A stretch of DNA of 64,000 nucleotides, taken from Kalaharituber pfeilii (lineage: Eukaryota; Ascomycota; Pezizomycetes; Pezizales; Pezizaceae). The stretch spans positions 558,001 through 622,000 of the forward strand of contig WHUZ01000019.1 in NCBI GenBank assembly GCA_015179045.1. Direction: 5' to 3'. A program made the translations under genes and the position numbers. This document shows, piece by piece, positions 35,355-47,935 of this stretch. Positions within the stretch are counted from its first letter, which is position 1; each line of letters opens with the position of its first letter. The notes beneath the pieces are model-generated. The model ran no database searches. It saw nothing but the letters and a program-made list of their open reading frames with translations, and was not told the DNA's origin.

Positions 35355-36250
35355 ATCTCTCACCAAAGGTAATCGAACAATTTTGAGAAAAAGAAAAGAG
35401 AGAGAAGAGTAAGAATATGCAAGGGAAGGAAGGGAAAAAAACCTGCAGCAGATTGAACCAATCAGGGGCCGGCCGAGCAATCAATCAATGAGTCGGGATG
35501 GAAAGAGGTAAACCCTGAGCTGAATAAGTATGCTCGGGAATGCTGCATGGCTGTGACTATGGCTAATGCGAAGGACTAGGCAGCACGCGACACACTGGGG
35601 CTTTGTGCAGACGCTTTGTTGAAAGTGTTGGGTAATAATGGCTGCTGGCTGCCGTCGACTTGGCTATCTCTGAGGGCAATTTATTACACTCACGTGCGCC
35701 CTCAAGCCCTAATAATTGACCTGTTGGACATGATTCCTGTTGAGCTGCAGAGCCCGCCAGTAGCACCCAGCCAGCTCCAAGGTGCCGCGCATGAATATAG
35801 TACTGTACCTCTTTACAGCGGGCAGACAAATGTGCAGAGGCGCGCGCGCGAGCTCGTATGCGCACATTGCGCATTGCATCGAAACGGAAAGAAGTCCTGG
35901 GGGCCTACGGGGTCGTCCATGTGCGCGGCCGTCTGGCGGCCATGGTGCCATGTTTCCGCGCGCATTTAGGATGGGGATGCGTCTCATAGCGCTTCCTCCC
36001 CCAAATGCTGCTGTACTCGTACTAAGTCTTCCTTCCCAGCAGAGCAGAAACACACTAAACAGCCATATGACAGCTGCAGCTTGTCTCCCCATACCCGCCT
36101 ACTTGCTGTCGCGAATTGCTCATGGTTGTGTGCAGGGGTGCGCATTGCCCACAAGGAGGCAGAGCGGATCCCTTCGTACAGCAGCAGGTGACTAGCAAGC
36201 CATGGCACGACCTTCCGCCGAATAGATGGCGCGGATAGCACTGGTGATGC

Positions 36251-36339
36251 GCAAGTGGTGTGGGGCCTGTTTCTTTCATTGCAAGTGGTGCGGGCCTGTT
36301 TCTTTCATCGCAAGTGGTGTGGGGCCTGTTTCTTTCATC
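36251..36339. repeat. 30-bp tandem repeat, three copies
   Basis: Units 36251-36280, 36281-36309 and 36310-36339 each begin GCAAGTGGTG and end CCTGTTTCTTTCAT. Units 1 and 3 differ only at the last base and unit 2 lacks one T and differs in one position. Near-identity suggests recent duplication. No gene is recognised across it. Confidence 0.9.
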
Positions 36340-37230
36340 AACCGCAACTTGCTTCCCCGACGGCCTTGTTGCATGAGCCATCCCATCCGAGATATAGCTA
36401 CCTCGTCATTGCCGGACTTCATATATATCGACAACGTCCGCCACTACCACCCCTCAACTTATCAGTGTCGCTCAACCTTAATCGTTCTCACTTTTAACGA
36501 GTTTAGGAGCTCTTCCACAGCTCGGCGTGTGATCTAGGCAAGCAGCGCCTTCACGCGATAGCTCATATTCGGCATTCTAGGAGAGGAATCTCTATCATAC
36601 CTTGATCCTTTTATTACCCGCAATCCTCGCTATATTTTATAAAACAAGGCAACCATTGTGCACAGGCTTGTATTCAGCGTCTCGAAAAAAGACGTCATCT
36701 CCCTTCCTATTCCTTGGATGCTTCCAAAGCCGTTAAGGGCTGTGAGATTCTCGAGCCCTGGCCCCTAGCGTCGTTACTCGCAGCCTGAGCAGCTCTATTT
36801 GCAAATATCCAACTTCCCGATAAATCCCTTGCGAAGTCCGCACTCTTCTCTCCCCAATTGGTTAGCTACGCTTTTGAGATCTAGCGATAGTAGCACATCA
36901 GCCCAGAGGAACTATAGCTATAATAGGAAACTAGCATTGATAACACCAAGTTCAACGCACTTCGCTCACACAATCCTGAGGGGGAACGACTCATTTCATC
37001 ATTCGCCGGGTGGTATTCATCAGTTCAGTAAATTGCATTACGTCGTTTGGAATTCCAGCACTGTCGAAGTACAACACACATTCAGGATCCACATTCTGCT
37101 AGCCAGAAAACCTGCTTTGTGCGTTCCACTGCCGCATAGGAACTATATACAGTATCTCTTGATCAAGCACCCCCAAACTAAACATCAGAATAAATACGGA
37201 TTACGTCAAGAGCAAATAAAAACAGTCAGG

Positions 37231-37935
37231 ATGTCATCTCGCTCGCAGTCATTGTCTTCAGGCGAGAAGCACTCACTGCAAGACGTCTACCCCACCAACT
37301 CAAACTCGCCGACGGCCACCGAGGAACAGGACGACGACTGTTCCCCACGGGGTTCCATATCCCTTGCGTCTCAATTAGCCTCTGATGATCATCTACTACC
37401 GAAACAGTCTTCTGCCACGTCGAAACGGAAGCCAGGATCAGGGAACAGGGGAGCTCGCACCATGGCATCGCCAAAATCCCCGCAAGGAAGAACAGTACAT
37501 TTTGCAGAGAAAGATTTCATTGCAGATTACCACAACCCTCCGCCTCCGGCCCCACTAAGAAAATCTCAGAGGGCCAGGATCGCTGCAAAGTCGACTTTGG
37601 ATGTTGTCAAGTGTGTCGCTGCGGGGGCACTTGGATGTGTATGTTTTATATTCTACAAGGCATGCATCTTGGACAGTAGTTCGGGCATGGGCACGGGATC
37701 GTCGAGGGTTATGGTTGCGAGGGAGTCTGGGGACGGGACAAGGAGAGTCAGAGTGGTGCCGCAAATGGATGATTATGGGTACAGTCGACGAGCAAGCGAC
37801 CCAACTCATAGTGCGCATAGGCAGAGGGCGCAGGTCCCAAGTGCAGTGAGGAGGGCCCAAACTGCGGGGAATACGAAGCGGAGGTCCGCAGTGGAGGTTG
37901 CGGCGGCACCAGTGGGGGGAAGAAGGTATCGTTGA
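37231..37935 (+). CDS. Hypothetical protein with one TM segment, 234 aa
   Basis: I do not recognise this protein. The frame is open well upstream of 37231, but the first ATG is here. Residues 1-100 are polar and Ser-rich (MSSRSQSLSSGEKH, then an EEQDDD cluster). A basic stretch (RKSQRARIAAKS) precedes one hydrophobic segment at about residues 130-152 (VVKCVAAGALGCVCFIFYKACIL), and the rest is Arg/Ser-rich and basic. Positive charges just before the TM suggest a tail-in membrane protein with a cytosolic N-terminus. It has no recognised neighbour. Coding status is supported by an uninterrupted frame and amino-acid composition only. Confidence 0.5.
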   Translation: MSSRSQSLSSGEKHSLQDVYPTNSNSPTATEEQDDDCSPRGSISLASQLASDDHLLPKQSSATSKRKPGSGNRGARTMASPKSPQGRTVHFAEKDFIADYHNPPPPAPLRKSQRARIAAKSTLDVVKCVAAGALGCVCFIFYKACILDSSSGMGTGSSRVMVARESGDGTRRVRVVPQMDDYGYSRRASDPTHSAHRQRAQVPSAVRRAQTAGNTKRRSAVEVAAAPVGGRRYR

Positions 37936-39297
37936 AGTCCTTGAGATCAGAGTTATCAATTATCGGATAAGGATTGCCCGAAACACCAATATGGTAACCA
38001 AGACATCACATAATTTCCATATTGCAAGTCAGCATACCGCGCTAGTAATCATGGCCTGCATTTTTTCCCTTTTCGCGGTTTTCATTTCATTTTTCATTTG
38101 TTTTTTCTTCTTTTGTGTAATCTCTGGGCATATATATCCCTTTAACTCTGAATTTGTTTCTTCTTCCAAGGATTCTAATTTGCTTTGTCGCTTCTTTTTG
38201 TATTTGTTTTTTTCTGATGTGCGCTGGAGCAATGCTTTCTTCGGGCTGGATACTGGTGCTTTAGATATTTCCGCTGAGTTCCTGAATCAACAAATGTAAT
38301 TGATCAATGAAAATATGACATAAGTACAGCTCATTCCTTTGGAATTTTCCTTTTTTTGTTTTTTTTGGTCTTATTCTTTCCTTCTTTTTTTTTTCTTGCA
38401 TGCTGTCCTCTATTATGCACACCTCCCTCTATTAATTCTCAGTACGCATCTGGTGGGTCTGGCTTTCTTTCTTGTGCCTTTTTTCGTCTTTTGGGTCTAC
38501 TGTATTATGCTTGCTTGGCACACGCATGAGCAGGGCGGCGGTTTGTCTTGCAGTTTTCCTCTGGCCAATGTTTCTTTGTTGTTCCTTGTATATATTATTT
38601 TCTTGATTGCATTTAACGGGGAATCGGGAATTCATCGGCGTGCATGGTGTTCAATGGCCCAATTTGGTAGCTTTGGCAGCGATGCAGGGCGGGGGGGGGG
38701 GGGGACTTCAGGAAATCAACAAAAATACATCATCTGCTTAGTCTCATTCATCTGCTTGATTGCTTACTGCTTGAGCGTGGTATCAGAACCGAACTGTAGA
38801 CAACGGCTTAATTTAGTTTTTGGAATTGAGGCTTGGCTATTTGAGCTCGATGTAAGTACTGTCCGTTCACATGCTCTGTCTGAATGCGGTAATACTACTA
38901 TATTCCATCCATACTTGAGTACTCTGTACTTGCAGATGCTGCTTACATTTTTCTGCTTGCATCTAATCCCATCTTTCAGGATATCTTCCCCTCCTATTAT
39001 TATTGTGTTATCTGCTCCTCGTCAGTTCGAACTCGGTGATCAAGCATGAAATTGTTGCTGCATACTCCTGCTTTGTACCTTAGCTGTGCGCTGCTATGCG
39101 CTCTTCCAAGAAGAAAGTACAGCCCACGACACTCCAGTGCGGCGATAATTCAACCGGCAATGCTTACAAACTATGTTAAGTATAGTTGCAACATATATAA
39201 GAAAAATAAGAATAAAAATAAGAATAAAGTAAGTGAATGAATGAATAGTTGCAAAATATCAATGTACCTACGACGCTAGAGAAAATAGTTAACTCCA
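37936..39297. other. T-rich intergenic region
   Basis: The + strand is T-rich from about 38050 to 38620, creating a long Phe/Leu-rich frame (38339-39049) that I do not accept. A run of 15 G lies at about 38687-38702. It separates two convergent genes and presumably holds their 3' ends. Confidence 0.5.
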
Positions 39298-42200
39298 TTA
39301 CATAGGCGGAGGGGTGTACAAGACCTTCTCATCAGGCGAAAGCTGAAACCAAAGATATCTTGCGACATCGCTGCAACCATATCTTACCGCAGTTTGGTAA
39401 GGTGTTTCTCCATTCCCATTCTGTATATTGAGAGATGCGCCATGCTCAACCAATACCTTTGTTAGTGTGAGTGACATTCCGCAGTAGTGAAGCGCAGTGC
39501 GGCCCGCATTGCTTCTCTCATCAATCAGCATCCCTGCACCGTGCTCGAGGAGTTCCACCAACATTTCTGGGTCTCGCTTGTTATCAAAAACAGCACAATG
39601 CAATACCGTCCACTGATTGCAATCGCGTGCGAAAAGATCGGCGCCCTTTTCAATCAAAAACCTTGCAATTGCAGGTTGGTTGCAGTAAATTGCCAAAAGC
39701 AAAGGTGTCATTCTCCACTCGTTCTGGCTTCGCTCCTCGACGTCAATGCCCATTGCGAGCAGTCCTCGTACCATAGCCTCATTGCCCTCCCGAATGGCTT
39801 TAAAGATGCGGCCAGTAAGATTAACCTGGGATACGATGGACGCTACAGGAGTCCCTGCAGTTGCTGCTCGCTCCAAGAGGAGCTGGAGAATATTCTCTTT
39901 ATTCAAATATATAGCATGGGTAAGTGGGGTTCGTCCTTCCGAATCCATTGCTTCCAGATTTGCTCCTCGCTCCAAAAGCAGCTTGCAGATACCCTCTTGA
40001 CCCAGGTAGACAGCATAAATAAGTGGTGTTCGGCCTTCTGAATCCATTTCCTCGACATTTGTCCCTGAAGCAAGCAGATCCTGGACAGCTTTCGAATCGC
40101 CATTGTAAATTGCATGGTGAATAGAATTTAGCTTGCCCCTGATAGCATTGGAGGTTGATGTCTCTACTGGTTTCCCCCAATCTTCCCAGAGTAGCTTCCA
40201 GATGTTTTCTCGATTCATAAATTTAGCATAATCAAGTGGGATTCGGTTTTGTGGATCTCTTGCATTGATGTTTGCTCCGTGCAACAAGAGTGAAGCACAG
40301 ATACTTTCTCGGTCCATATACACAGCATAAATGAGTGGAGTTCGACCTTCTGAATCCAGCTCCTCAATATTGGCCCCTAACGCAAGTAAAGCCTGAACAA
40401 CGTATTGGTTTCCATGATAAATTGCATTGTGAATGCGACCAGTAAGGTTGATTTTCAAAACCACAGAGGCTACCGTCACTGACATAGATTCTCCTCGTGC
40501 TAAGAGTTGCTTGCAGATACTCTCTCGACCCATCAGCGCCGCATAAGTGAGGGGAGTTCGTCCATGTGAATCCATTGCTTCCAGATTTGCTCCTCGTTCC
40601 AAAAGTAGCTTGCAGATACTCTCTCGACCCATCAGTGCAGCATAAGTAAGTGGAGTTCGTTCATGTGAATCCATTGCTTCCAAATTTGCTCCTCGCTCCA
40701 AAAGTAGCTTACAGGAATCCTCTTGACCCAAATAGACAGCGTAAATAAGTGGTGTCCGGCCTTGTGAATCCTCTGCCCCCAGGTTTGCTCCGTAATGCAA
40801 AAGTAGTTTGCAGATGCTCTTACGACCCATATATACAGCATAAGTGAGTGCAGTTCGGCCCTTCGAATCCTTTGCCTCCAGATTTGCTCCGCATTCCAAA
40901 AGTAGTATGCAGATATTTTCTTGGCCGATGTGGATAGCATAAGTGAGGAGGGTTCGGCCTTCTGCATCCATTTCCTCTATATTTGTCCCTGAAGCAAGTA
41001 GATTCCGGATATCATTCGAATCCCCATTGTAAATCGCATAGTGAATAGGATTAAAGTTGTCTCGAGAAGCATTGGAGCTTGGTGACTTTACAGGTTCCCA
41101 TCTTTTCATGAGTAGCTTGTAGACTTCTTCTCGATGTATATTGTTAGTATAATCGGGTAGGGTTCGATGTTGTGGATATCTTGCATTAACACCTGCCCCG
41201 CGCACAAAGAGTAAATCGCAGATACTATCCCGGCCAATATGTATAGCATAAGTAAGTGGAGTTCGGCCTTCTGAATCCCGCTCCTCGATGTCGGCTCCTG
41301 ATGCAAGTAAAGCCTGAACAACATGCTCGTTCCCATGAAAAATTGCATTGTGAATGTGGCCGGTAAGGTTGATTTTGAAAACAGTAGAGATTGCCGTCAT
41401 TAACATAGGTTCTCCTCCTTCTAAGAGTAGCTTGCAGATACTCTCTCGACCCATCAGTGCAGCGTGAGTGAGTGGGGTTCGTCCATATGCATCAATTGCT
41501 TCCAGATTTGCTCCCCGCTCCAAAAGTAGCTTGCAGGTATCCGCATGACCCAAATAGACAGCGTAAATAAGTGGAGTTCGACCCTTTAAATCCTTTGCCT
41601 CCAGGCTTGCTCCGTATTCCAAGAGTAGCTTGCAAATATTATCTTGACCTCTCTGTATAGCATAAGCAAGTGGAACTCGTCCTTTTGAGTCCTGTGCTTC
41701 CAGGTTCGCTCCGCACTCTAAGAATAGTTTGCAGATGCTCTCACGACCCATATATACAGCGTAGATGAGCGGGGTTCTTCCTTCCGAATCCAGCTCCTCC
41801 TTATTTGCCCCTAATTTGAGTAGAACGTAAATGGAGGTCTCGTTCTCATCGCGAATGGCGTTGTGCATATGACCAGTAACGCTGGCTCCTCGCGCCACTA
41901 GTAGCTTGCAAATGCTTATTTGATTTGTATATGCTGCATTAGCGAGTGGTGTTCTGCCTTCTGAGTCCCTTTCCTCGATATCTGCCCCTAAAGCAAGCAA
42001 ATTCTGAACGACGTATGCATGCCCATTGCTTATGGCACTGTGGATACGCCCCCGAGGGGACCACTTCGAATTCAATTGTCTGTGTGCTTCGCTTCTTCCA
42101 ATTGTTGCTGAACTTTGAATTTGGTATGGTTTTAAATCCCAGAGGTCTGATAAGCATAATGGCAGCTCGATCATTGAGACCTGCCAGATCGAGAGCTCGC

Positions 42201-43195
42201 CTAGGTTGATGTCCGAGAAGGCAGACCATCCGGCGCCTGCAGGGGAGTCTCTGCTAGAGGATGGTATAGAGCACGAGCCGCTGCTCGCCGCCCAATTCTG
42301 AATCCGCTTATATGTGCTAGAGTTCTTTAGTCCATCAATAAAGAATGGCGATTTGAATCGTATGGACCGCAAGGACAACGAATTGCGAAATGTTACTACT
42401 GGTCTCTTCGATGCAGCGCTTTCCTTGCTTCTATTGTCAGATACCTCTTTCCCACCTCCAAGTGTAGATGATGATGATGCTTTGGAATCTGTTGTTGCAG
42501 ATACCCCCGTATGCTGTGGCTGAATATCGATTGCCAAGGGCTGGCCATGGAATTCCTTGCATACAGGAGGATTACTATTCTCGATAAACGCTTGCAACTG
42601 GATTGAGATTTGGGTAACTGCTTCGTGCAGCTTTCCAAGACTCCGAGAAGCCTCTGCCACCGTATGACTAAACAAAATCAGTACCTTTTGTCCCTCCTCA
42701 AGGAAGGTTTAATGAGGTTCATCGTCTTTCTTACCACTGAATAATTTTCAACATCAAACGTAAGCTCAACTTATGTTTCTGCAAGGTCTCAATATAGTCC
42801 GCAACTTCCGCCTCTCTCCACCGCACCCTGTCGTATAGCAGACCTGCTTTGCTTAGATCCGCCGGAATGAATGACGGGTCATTGATCCCTACTACCCCAT
42901 ATAAAAACTTGTGCAATTTTGAATAATTCAAAACGCACCCGCTCAATATTGCTACTAGGTCGTGAACAGACAGCATCGTCAGCCCGCTATGATTTTTAAT
43001 CTGGAGTGTACCAGCAGTAAACATCTGAACCTGGCAGAGGACGCCAGCCATATCCTTTGTTTCCCGCATTAGATAGCTGATGGATGGCGGCACCTGCTTT
43101 GAGCATTTATTGATGCTCTTTAGCACGCTCCTAATCTCTGCGGAGATTGAGATGAGACCAGCGACGGAGTCGACTATAGACAATACTTCGGACAT
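39298..43195 (-). CDS. Helo-like/STAND N-domain plus ankyrin-repeat protein
   Basis: Two exons, 43195-42735 and 42667-39298 (GTAAGA donor, TTGTTTAG acceptor, phase 2), give 1276 aa. Residues 1-155 resemble the fungal STAND N-terminal (Helo-like) helical domain (SIVDSVAGLISISAEIRSVLKSI, then the PPSISYLMRETKDMAGVL region). Residues about 155-340 are a linker with a predicted coiled coil after the junction. From about 340 to the end there are roughly 25 ankyrin repeats (DSEGRTPLxYAxxxGxxxICKLLLExGANLEA). No NACHT or NB-ARC is present, so this is an NLR-like protein without the nucleotide switch. A longer module starting with IHNAIxxGNxxVVQxLLA recurs about seven times, so the array is a higher-order repeat. 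Architectures of this kind are candidates for fungal incompatibility or non-self recognition, where repeat number changes specificity. Confidence 0.82.
40500..40700 (-). repeat. Near-identical 99-bp ankyrin units
   Basis: Two adjacent ankyrin codon blocks (about 40502-40600 and 40601-40699) differ at only a few bases over 99 bp, including third positions, and both encode GRTPLTYAALMGRESICK or a close variant. Identity at silent sites points to recent duplication or gene conversion inside the array. Confidence 0.75.
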
Positions 43196-46100
43196 TGTGT
43201 TTGGTCACGTATGGTAGATGGGTGTTTAGGTTCAGTAGCTATTTAGATAGTCCGGACGACTATTTCTGGAGGAGATAAATGTGGCATGCCAACCAATGCT
43301 TGGAAACCCCCGCACATCCATTGAAATTCTACGAATGAAAGCGTTTGTAGAGAATTATTCCCAGCTTCCCTAGCAGCGATTTGTAACGCATGTATATATT
43401 CAATGTTTCCCTGTGATCCGCTCTCACAAGTGCTGCCATGGTTGGGTTATTGCCTTTTTTTCCCGGTAACCATTGCAGACCCTCATAAGCTTTTTGTATA
43501 TATGCAGATTGACAAACTTGATACAATGGGACATAGTGCCTAATGCGGAACGCCTAAGCATTTTCGATACTTCTAAGTTGTCGAGTACAATAAAAAGTAA
43601 TTCTAGAGCAAGTAGGCTTAATATTCCAGTCAAGCCTCGTCCATATGAATAAGACCAATTCTTCCAGTGCTATCGCCGACGCTACCTACAAGTATATATG
43701 TCATGCAGTTCAATATCCTTTAATGACTGCCTGTGAGCATTGTGTGCGTTGGTGTAACAACGTTGAAGCCTAACTCTAGTCTCGTGCCCAGTCGCTACGG
43801 CGCGCACGTGGTTGACGTATTGTTCTATTTTCACGTAGCGACGCTAGCGGCGAACAGGCAAGATGCTGAGAAAAGTGCCAAAACAATTCTTTATGGGCTC
43901 CTTACTTATATGCATATATTAAAAAGAAGGTATCATAATCAGGTTGCCAGTATGCAAGCGATGTCACGCACCGTTCATGGATATCGTACTCAGTTACCAG
44001 CATCCAACATGGTGCTATTTTAAATAGTATTGAGACATTTCTTGTTCTCGAATCTATTAAACCCTGCAACAGCTCCGGTGTAACGTTCCCTTGAAATACG
44101 CTCTGTTCCAAGTTCCGTGCAAGGGTATGCCTTCTGTGTCAACTGCTTGTCTCGGTCAACGGTGCCGGTAGTTTCGGCACCAACAACCGCCCAAAAATGT
44201 GAAGGTTGATATTTTGTAGTTGATTCATCTCGAAGGTGTCAGAGAGATGTTCACATATTCTAGGCTTGGATCGCAATTATATGCAGCCAATGCGAAACAT
44301 TCAATTGATAGGTTGCAGTAGAAAGTTTGGGATCGGCTGATGGTGCGCGGGAAAAAAACAAACCGTCCAGTCTGCTGCTTGTGGTTCGATAAGGCGGGTG
44401 GAGATTAATGCAACTTTGATATCGGCATGGCGCTCAGCCTTTCTAATTAAGGCTTCATGCTTGCTCGATGGCTTGTTTTGACTGGGCTTATTAGCTTTGT
44501 CCACTTGAAAACGGACTTCTGGACTTCCAGCCAGTTACTATGGGAAGTGTTTACTCACTAGTAGTCTCGTAAACTGCCTCACCATTGGTTCGAGACTACC
44601 TCACCGTTTGCAATTGGGTTGTTGCCCTGTGAGGTTCATGACTTCAAAATCGAGTTTGTAATAGTAATCATGCAAGCGGTTGATCCCAAGGGCTGGCATT
44701 GAATTGCTCCACTACTTTGCATGCATTTGATTTGAATGTGGTATGCTATGATTCGGGAATAGGCGAGGTCTTCAGAGCAGAAACTATGAGGTAATTGCAT
44801 TCGCAGAAGGGCAAGTCTTACAGCAAAGGATTTTAGTGAGTCTAGAGTGCATCGTTCTCGAGGTTTTACAGTTGACACCAAAGAAATTCATGGTTGCGTT
44901 TTTACTGTACTGCGGAATAAATTGCCACTACCTTGCGCTTTAACTCGTTTGCAAAGTAAATAGTACGCTCGTTTCGGAATTGGACCCAATCTTCTTTTCC
45001 ATAGATATTCTAAGTAGCCCACCGCTCCCCTTCACCCTGTAGCGAAATATCTCATCTAACAGTGGTCCCTCCGCCCTACCCACCTGTACAACAAACATGT
45101 CTTCAAACAATCCCTTTGCCGCATGCTACTGGTATTTGCATGTACTTACACCAAGTACTAGAGTGGATATACTTACTGCGGTCCCCCAGGTGCCTCCACA
45201 AAATTCGGGAGACAGCTTGTTATATCGAGTCCTCCAGGTTGCTACAGTTTACACCACAGCAATGATTTCAATAGCGCCTAATGAGGTTTGTTGTCGCTTC
45301 TATGATGTACATCTCCCTGGAGAAACTCAACCGAAGAAAAATTCAGCCATATCCCAGGGTAGAACAACGTGATAGCTGGGAGGCATAACGCTATTGTGCG
45401 CAGCTTACCCCGAAAGTACTGTAGTCTGCTGATTGGCACACCACAATGCAACTCGAAACGTTGAAAGTTTGTACCGCGGATGCCGCGTTAAGCTAATGCT
45501 GTGTATTTGAAGGCTAAGGAGTTGCATGATGGGAATAGCCGCCTGTATGCATATGCTTATGTCGGGGTGGCGGCAGAGGCGGAGCAAAGTAACGGGCCCA
45601 GGTTATCATGGCACCCAGATTCTGTGCCCTCACCCTATGCTGGCTTGTGATTGTCCGAGCAGTAGCCAGAGCAACGAGGCAACCTTTAAAGTCACGTGGA
45701 CTCTGGCACTGAACTCACAAGCAAGACATGAGCAAGGGTCGGAAAGGGAAATGCTTTCAAAGTGAGAAAACTGCAACCTGACTAGAGAAACTGAGAATTG
45801 TTGACATGGATGGCGGAATGAGGGACTGCGGATAAGGTTGAGGCGGGATGCCGACGGTTGGAAAACTTGTGACCAGATCCCCTGAATAGCCAGGAGCACA
45901 TCGTCAGAGTGAGATGGATTGTTATTCTTCTATTGAGACCTACGAAAGAGTTTTTCTCTCAATGACTTATTGGAATTACCAACATAACCTAAGCAGATGT
46001 GTGCTCTTCACGCTATAGAAAAGAGCGTCGGAATGTTTTCTGCTGCAGAACCAGCTACAACGTACTATCTAGAGACGAGGTAACCTGCTACGAACAACAG

Positions 46101-47935
46101 AGAACCCGACTCGAAGTACTAATAATACAGTGCCTCTTCCTAGTATGGTTTTACTATGCAGCATAAGGGAAAGCTTTTACCAAGTCTCCCTTGGAATTGC
46201 GAGACATGCAGCCGAGCGCACCTCCCCTGCACTATTTCTCAGTATCATGAAAAAAAATTACAAAAAGAAAAAATCAGTAAGTTAACAACAGAATTACAGA
46301 AAAATAGTTGACCGCATGAATTGACACTGGAGAATCTGAATCTTTTTTCAGAATTCAAGATTGAGCATTTTTGGTTCGATTGTTCTGTTTTTGCAAGGAG
46401 GGTGCCGCTCGGCTGCATGTCACTCGACTCCGGATGATACTTGGTAAAGTGGACCTCGTGCTTTCACTTATGCTGCATAGTGAAACCATACTAGGAAGAC
46501 TTATGCTAGGCCTCACTGTAGATCACAATCAGGAGATTATTCAGCGGCAATCTCGGCAGCATCACTGGCTGGAAACCGAAAGATTGCCTCCGCCAATTTG
46601 CGTCTTGATCGAATGACTGGGGTGCATAAGGTTACGATGTTTAGTCAAAAGTCGGTGGACCGTACAGATCTATTTGCTTGTGTTTTCTTATACATGCGGT
46701 TTTCTCTGAAGGAAAAATATCTCAATAGACGGATGATACCTAGGCGTCGAAGGGTTTCGGTGAGTGTTCCACAGCGAGGACAGTCTTTTCCCAGGCTCTT
46801 ACTGGGGTTCGGGACTGCCCTAGGGCTTGGTATGAGACTACACCACTTATACTGTGAGAATTTAATGAATTAAGCAATTTCTAATCTGGTTGGCACTACC
46901 TCCGAGCAATTTAGGTCAACATGATAGCCTGTTTCGAAGTGCTCTGAAGCTGGAACAGCATTTCGCCTTCACCGAACGGATCGTCTTCTACCCATATGGA
47001 AAATCATGCTGGAGGATGCACAGCGACATCTAAGTTGCAGTACAGTACTTACATTCTAGTTGAGCACGCTGTGAACACCATGCTTATGGTCTTCACCCCA
47101 CTTCTCCACATCTTATCACTATCAATATCTTTTTTCCTTTGCTTTCTTTTTTCCACCGCTGGGTTTGTTTTACTTTACTAATGAAGAAACGGGTCTACCG
47201 TGCGCATTCTCCAATTACTAGATTGGATTATCTGCCACAGAATAATTGAAGGAAAGACTTGGAATAATTACGATGACCGTGTCAGTCCCTGTTAAATAAT
47301 AGCATAAGCTGGTATAGCTTGGGGTTTGTGGGTAGTGTGTTTGAATGGGCGATGGCGTTGATATAACCATCCTCAAGAACACCAGCATCTCTAAAACCAT
47401 ATGCCCATTTTATGACGACTCGCTGGAGTTCTCGAGGCACCCTCGAATTTGGTACCCCGACTCTATTCTTGTTCTTACTAGCGCGGAGAGTACAAGGAAG
47501 TTGTAACAGCGGCCACCCGTCTATCTCCATTCAAATTGAGTTTCTATGTATTACTGCTCTGTGTATTTCCGTTGGAGATGCCATCAAGTTCCATCGTGGC
47601 CCTTCCCCTCTTCCCCCAGTCCCCCACAAGTTGCCTTACCAGCACACTGGTCGCTTAATCATTTGTTTTTCATCTTTTCTCCCTGCTTGACATACCGGTA
47701 CATAAAAAGATACACAACGTTTTTCATCCTCATCCGTGTGACCCTTTTTACTCACCTAGCTATCCCAGTTAGTCAATCACTGTATTCCCTCGTTTTGCTG
47801 ATTTCCACTGATCATCTACCCTATTTCCCCATCCTTGATCCACTTCGCTTTCCCACGTTTTTTCAATTTTGGATTTTGGAAAGGAATTAAGTAGTCCAAT
47901 CGTTTGCAAACTTGTATTTGTATTTATTGAACTTT
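43196..47935. other. Long gene-free interval with a foldback element
   Basis: No gene can be supported. Frames are short and unconvincing on both strands. The foldback element at 46135-46499 is the only structured feature found. The T-rich stretch 47120-47170 and the pyrimidine-rich DNA at 47580-47880 may be the upstream region of the kelch gene. Confidence 0.5.
46135..46499. mobile_element. Foldback element, 365 bp, related to the 10.3-kb cluster
   Basis: Arms at about 46135-46230 and 46393-46499 are imperfect reverse complements. The ends pair best (TCTTCCTAGTATGGTTT against AAACCATACTAGGAAGA), as do GACATGCAGCCGAGCG and its inverse. Both arms share ACTATGCAG(C/T)ATAAGG and TTTACCAAG with 10394-10675. 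The centre is A/T-rich and non-coding. No target duplication was identified with certainty, so borders are approximate. Confidence 0.75.

Larger units (their letters stand above)
30862..37230. other. Long gene-free interval
   Basis: About 6.4 kb without a supportable gene; frames are short and change strand constantly. The interval contains an (AT) tract near 31432-31444, a G-tract at 35321-35354, and a 30-bp tandem repeat at 36251-36339 within a locally GC-richer zone (about 35800-36340, including GAGGCGCGCGCGCGAG). Decayed transposons may be present, but I found no paired ends. Confidence 0.5.

Noticed and set aside
36799..37230. Open frame upstream of the 234-aa protein
   Set aside because: No ATG in this part, and no good acceptor was found to make it an upstream exon.
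38339..39049. 236-codon open frame on the + strand
   Set aside because: Phe/Leu-rich because the DNA is T-rich; no domain, no intron structure and downstream of a gene's 3' end.
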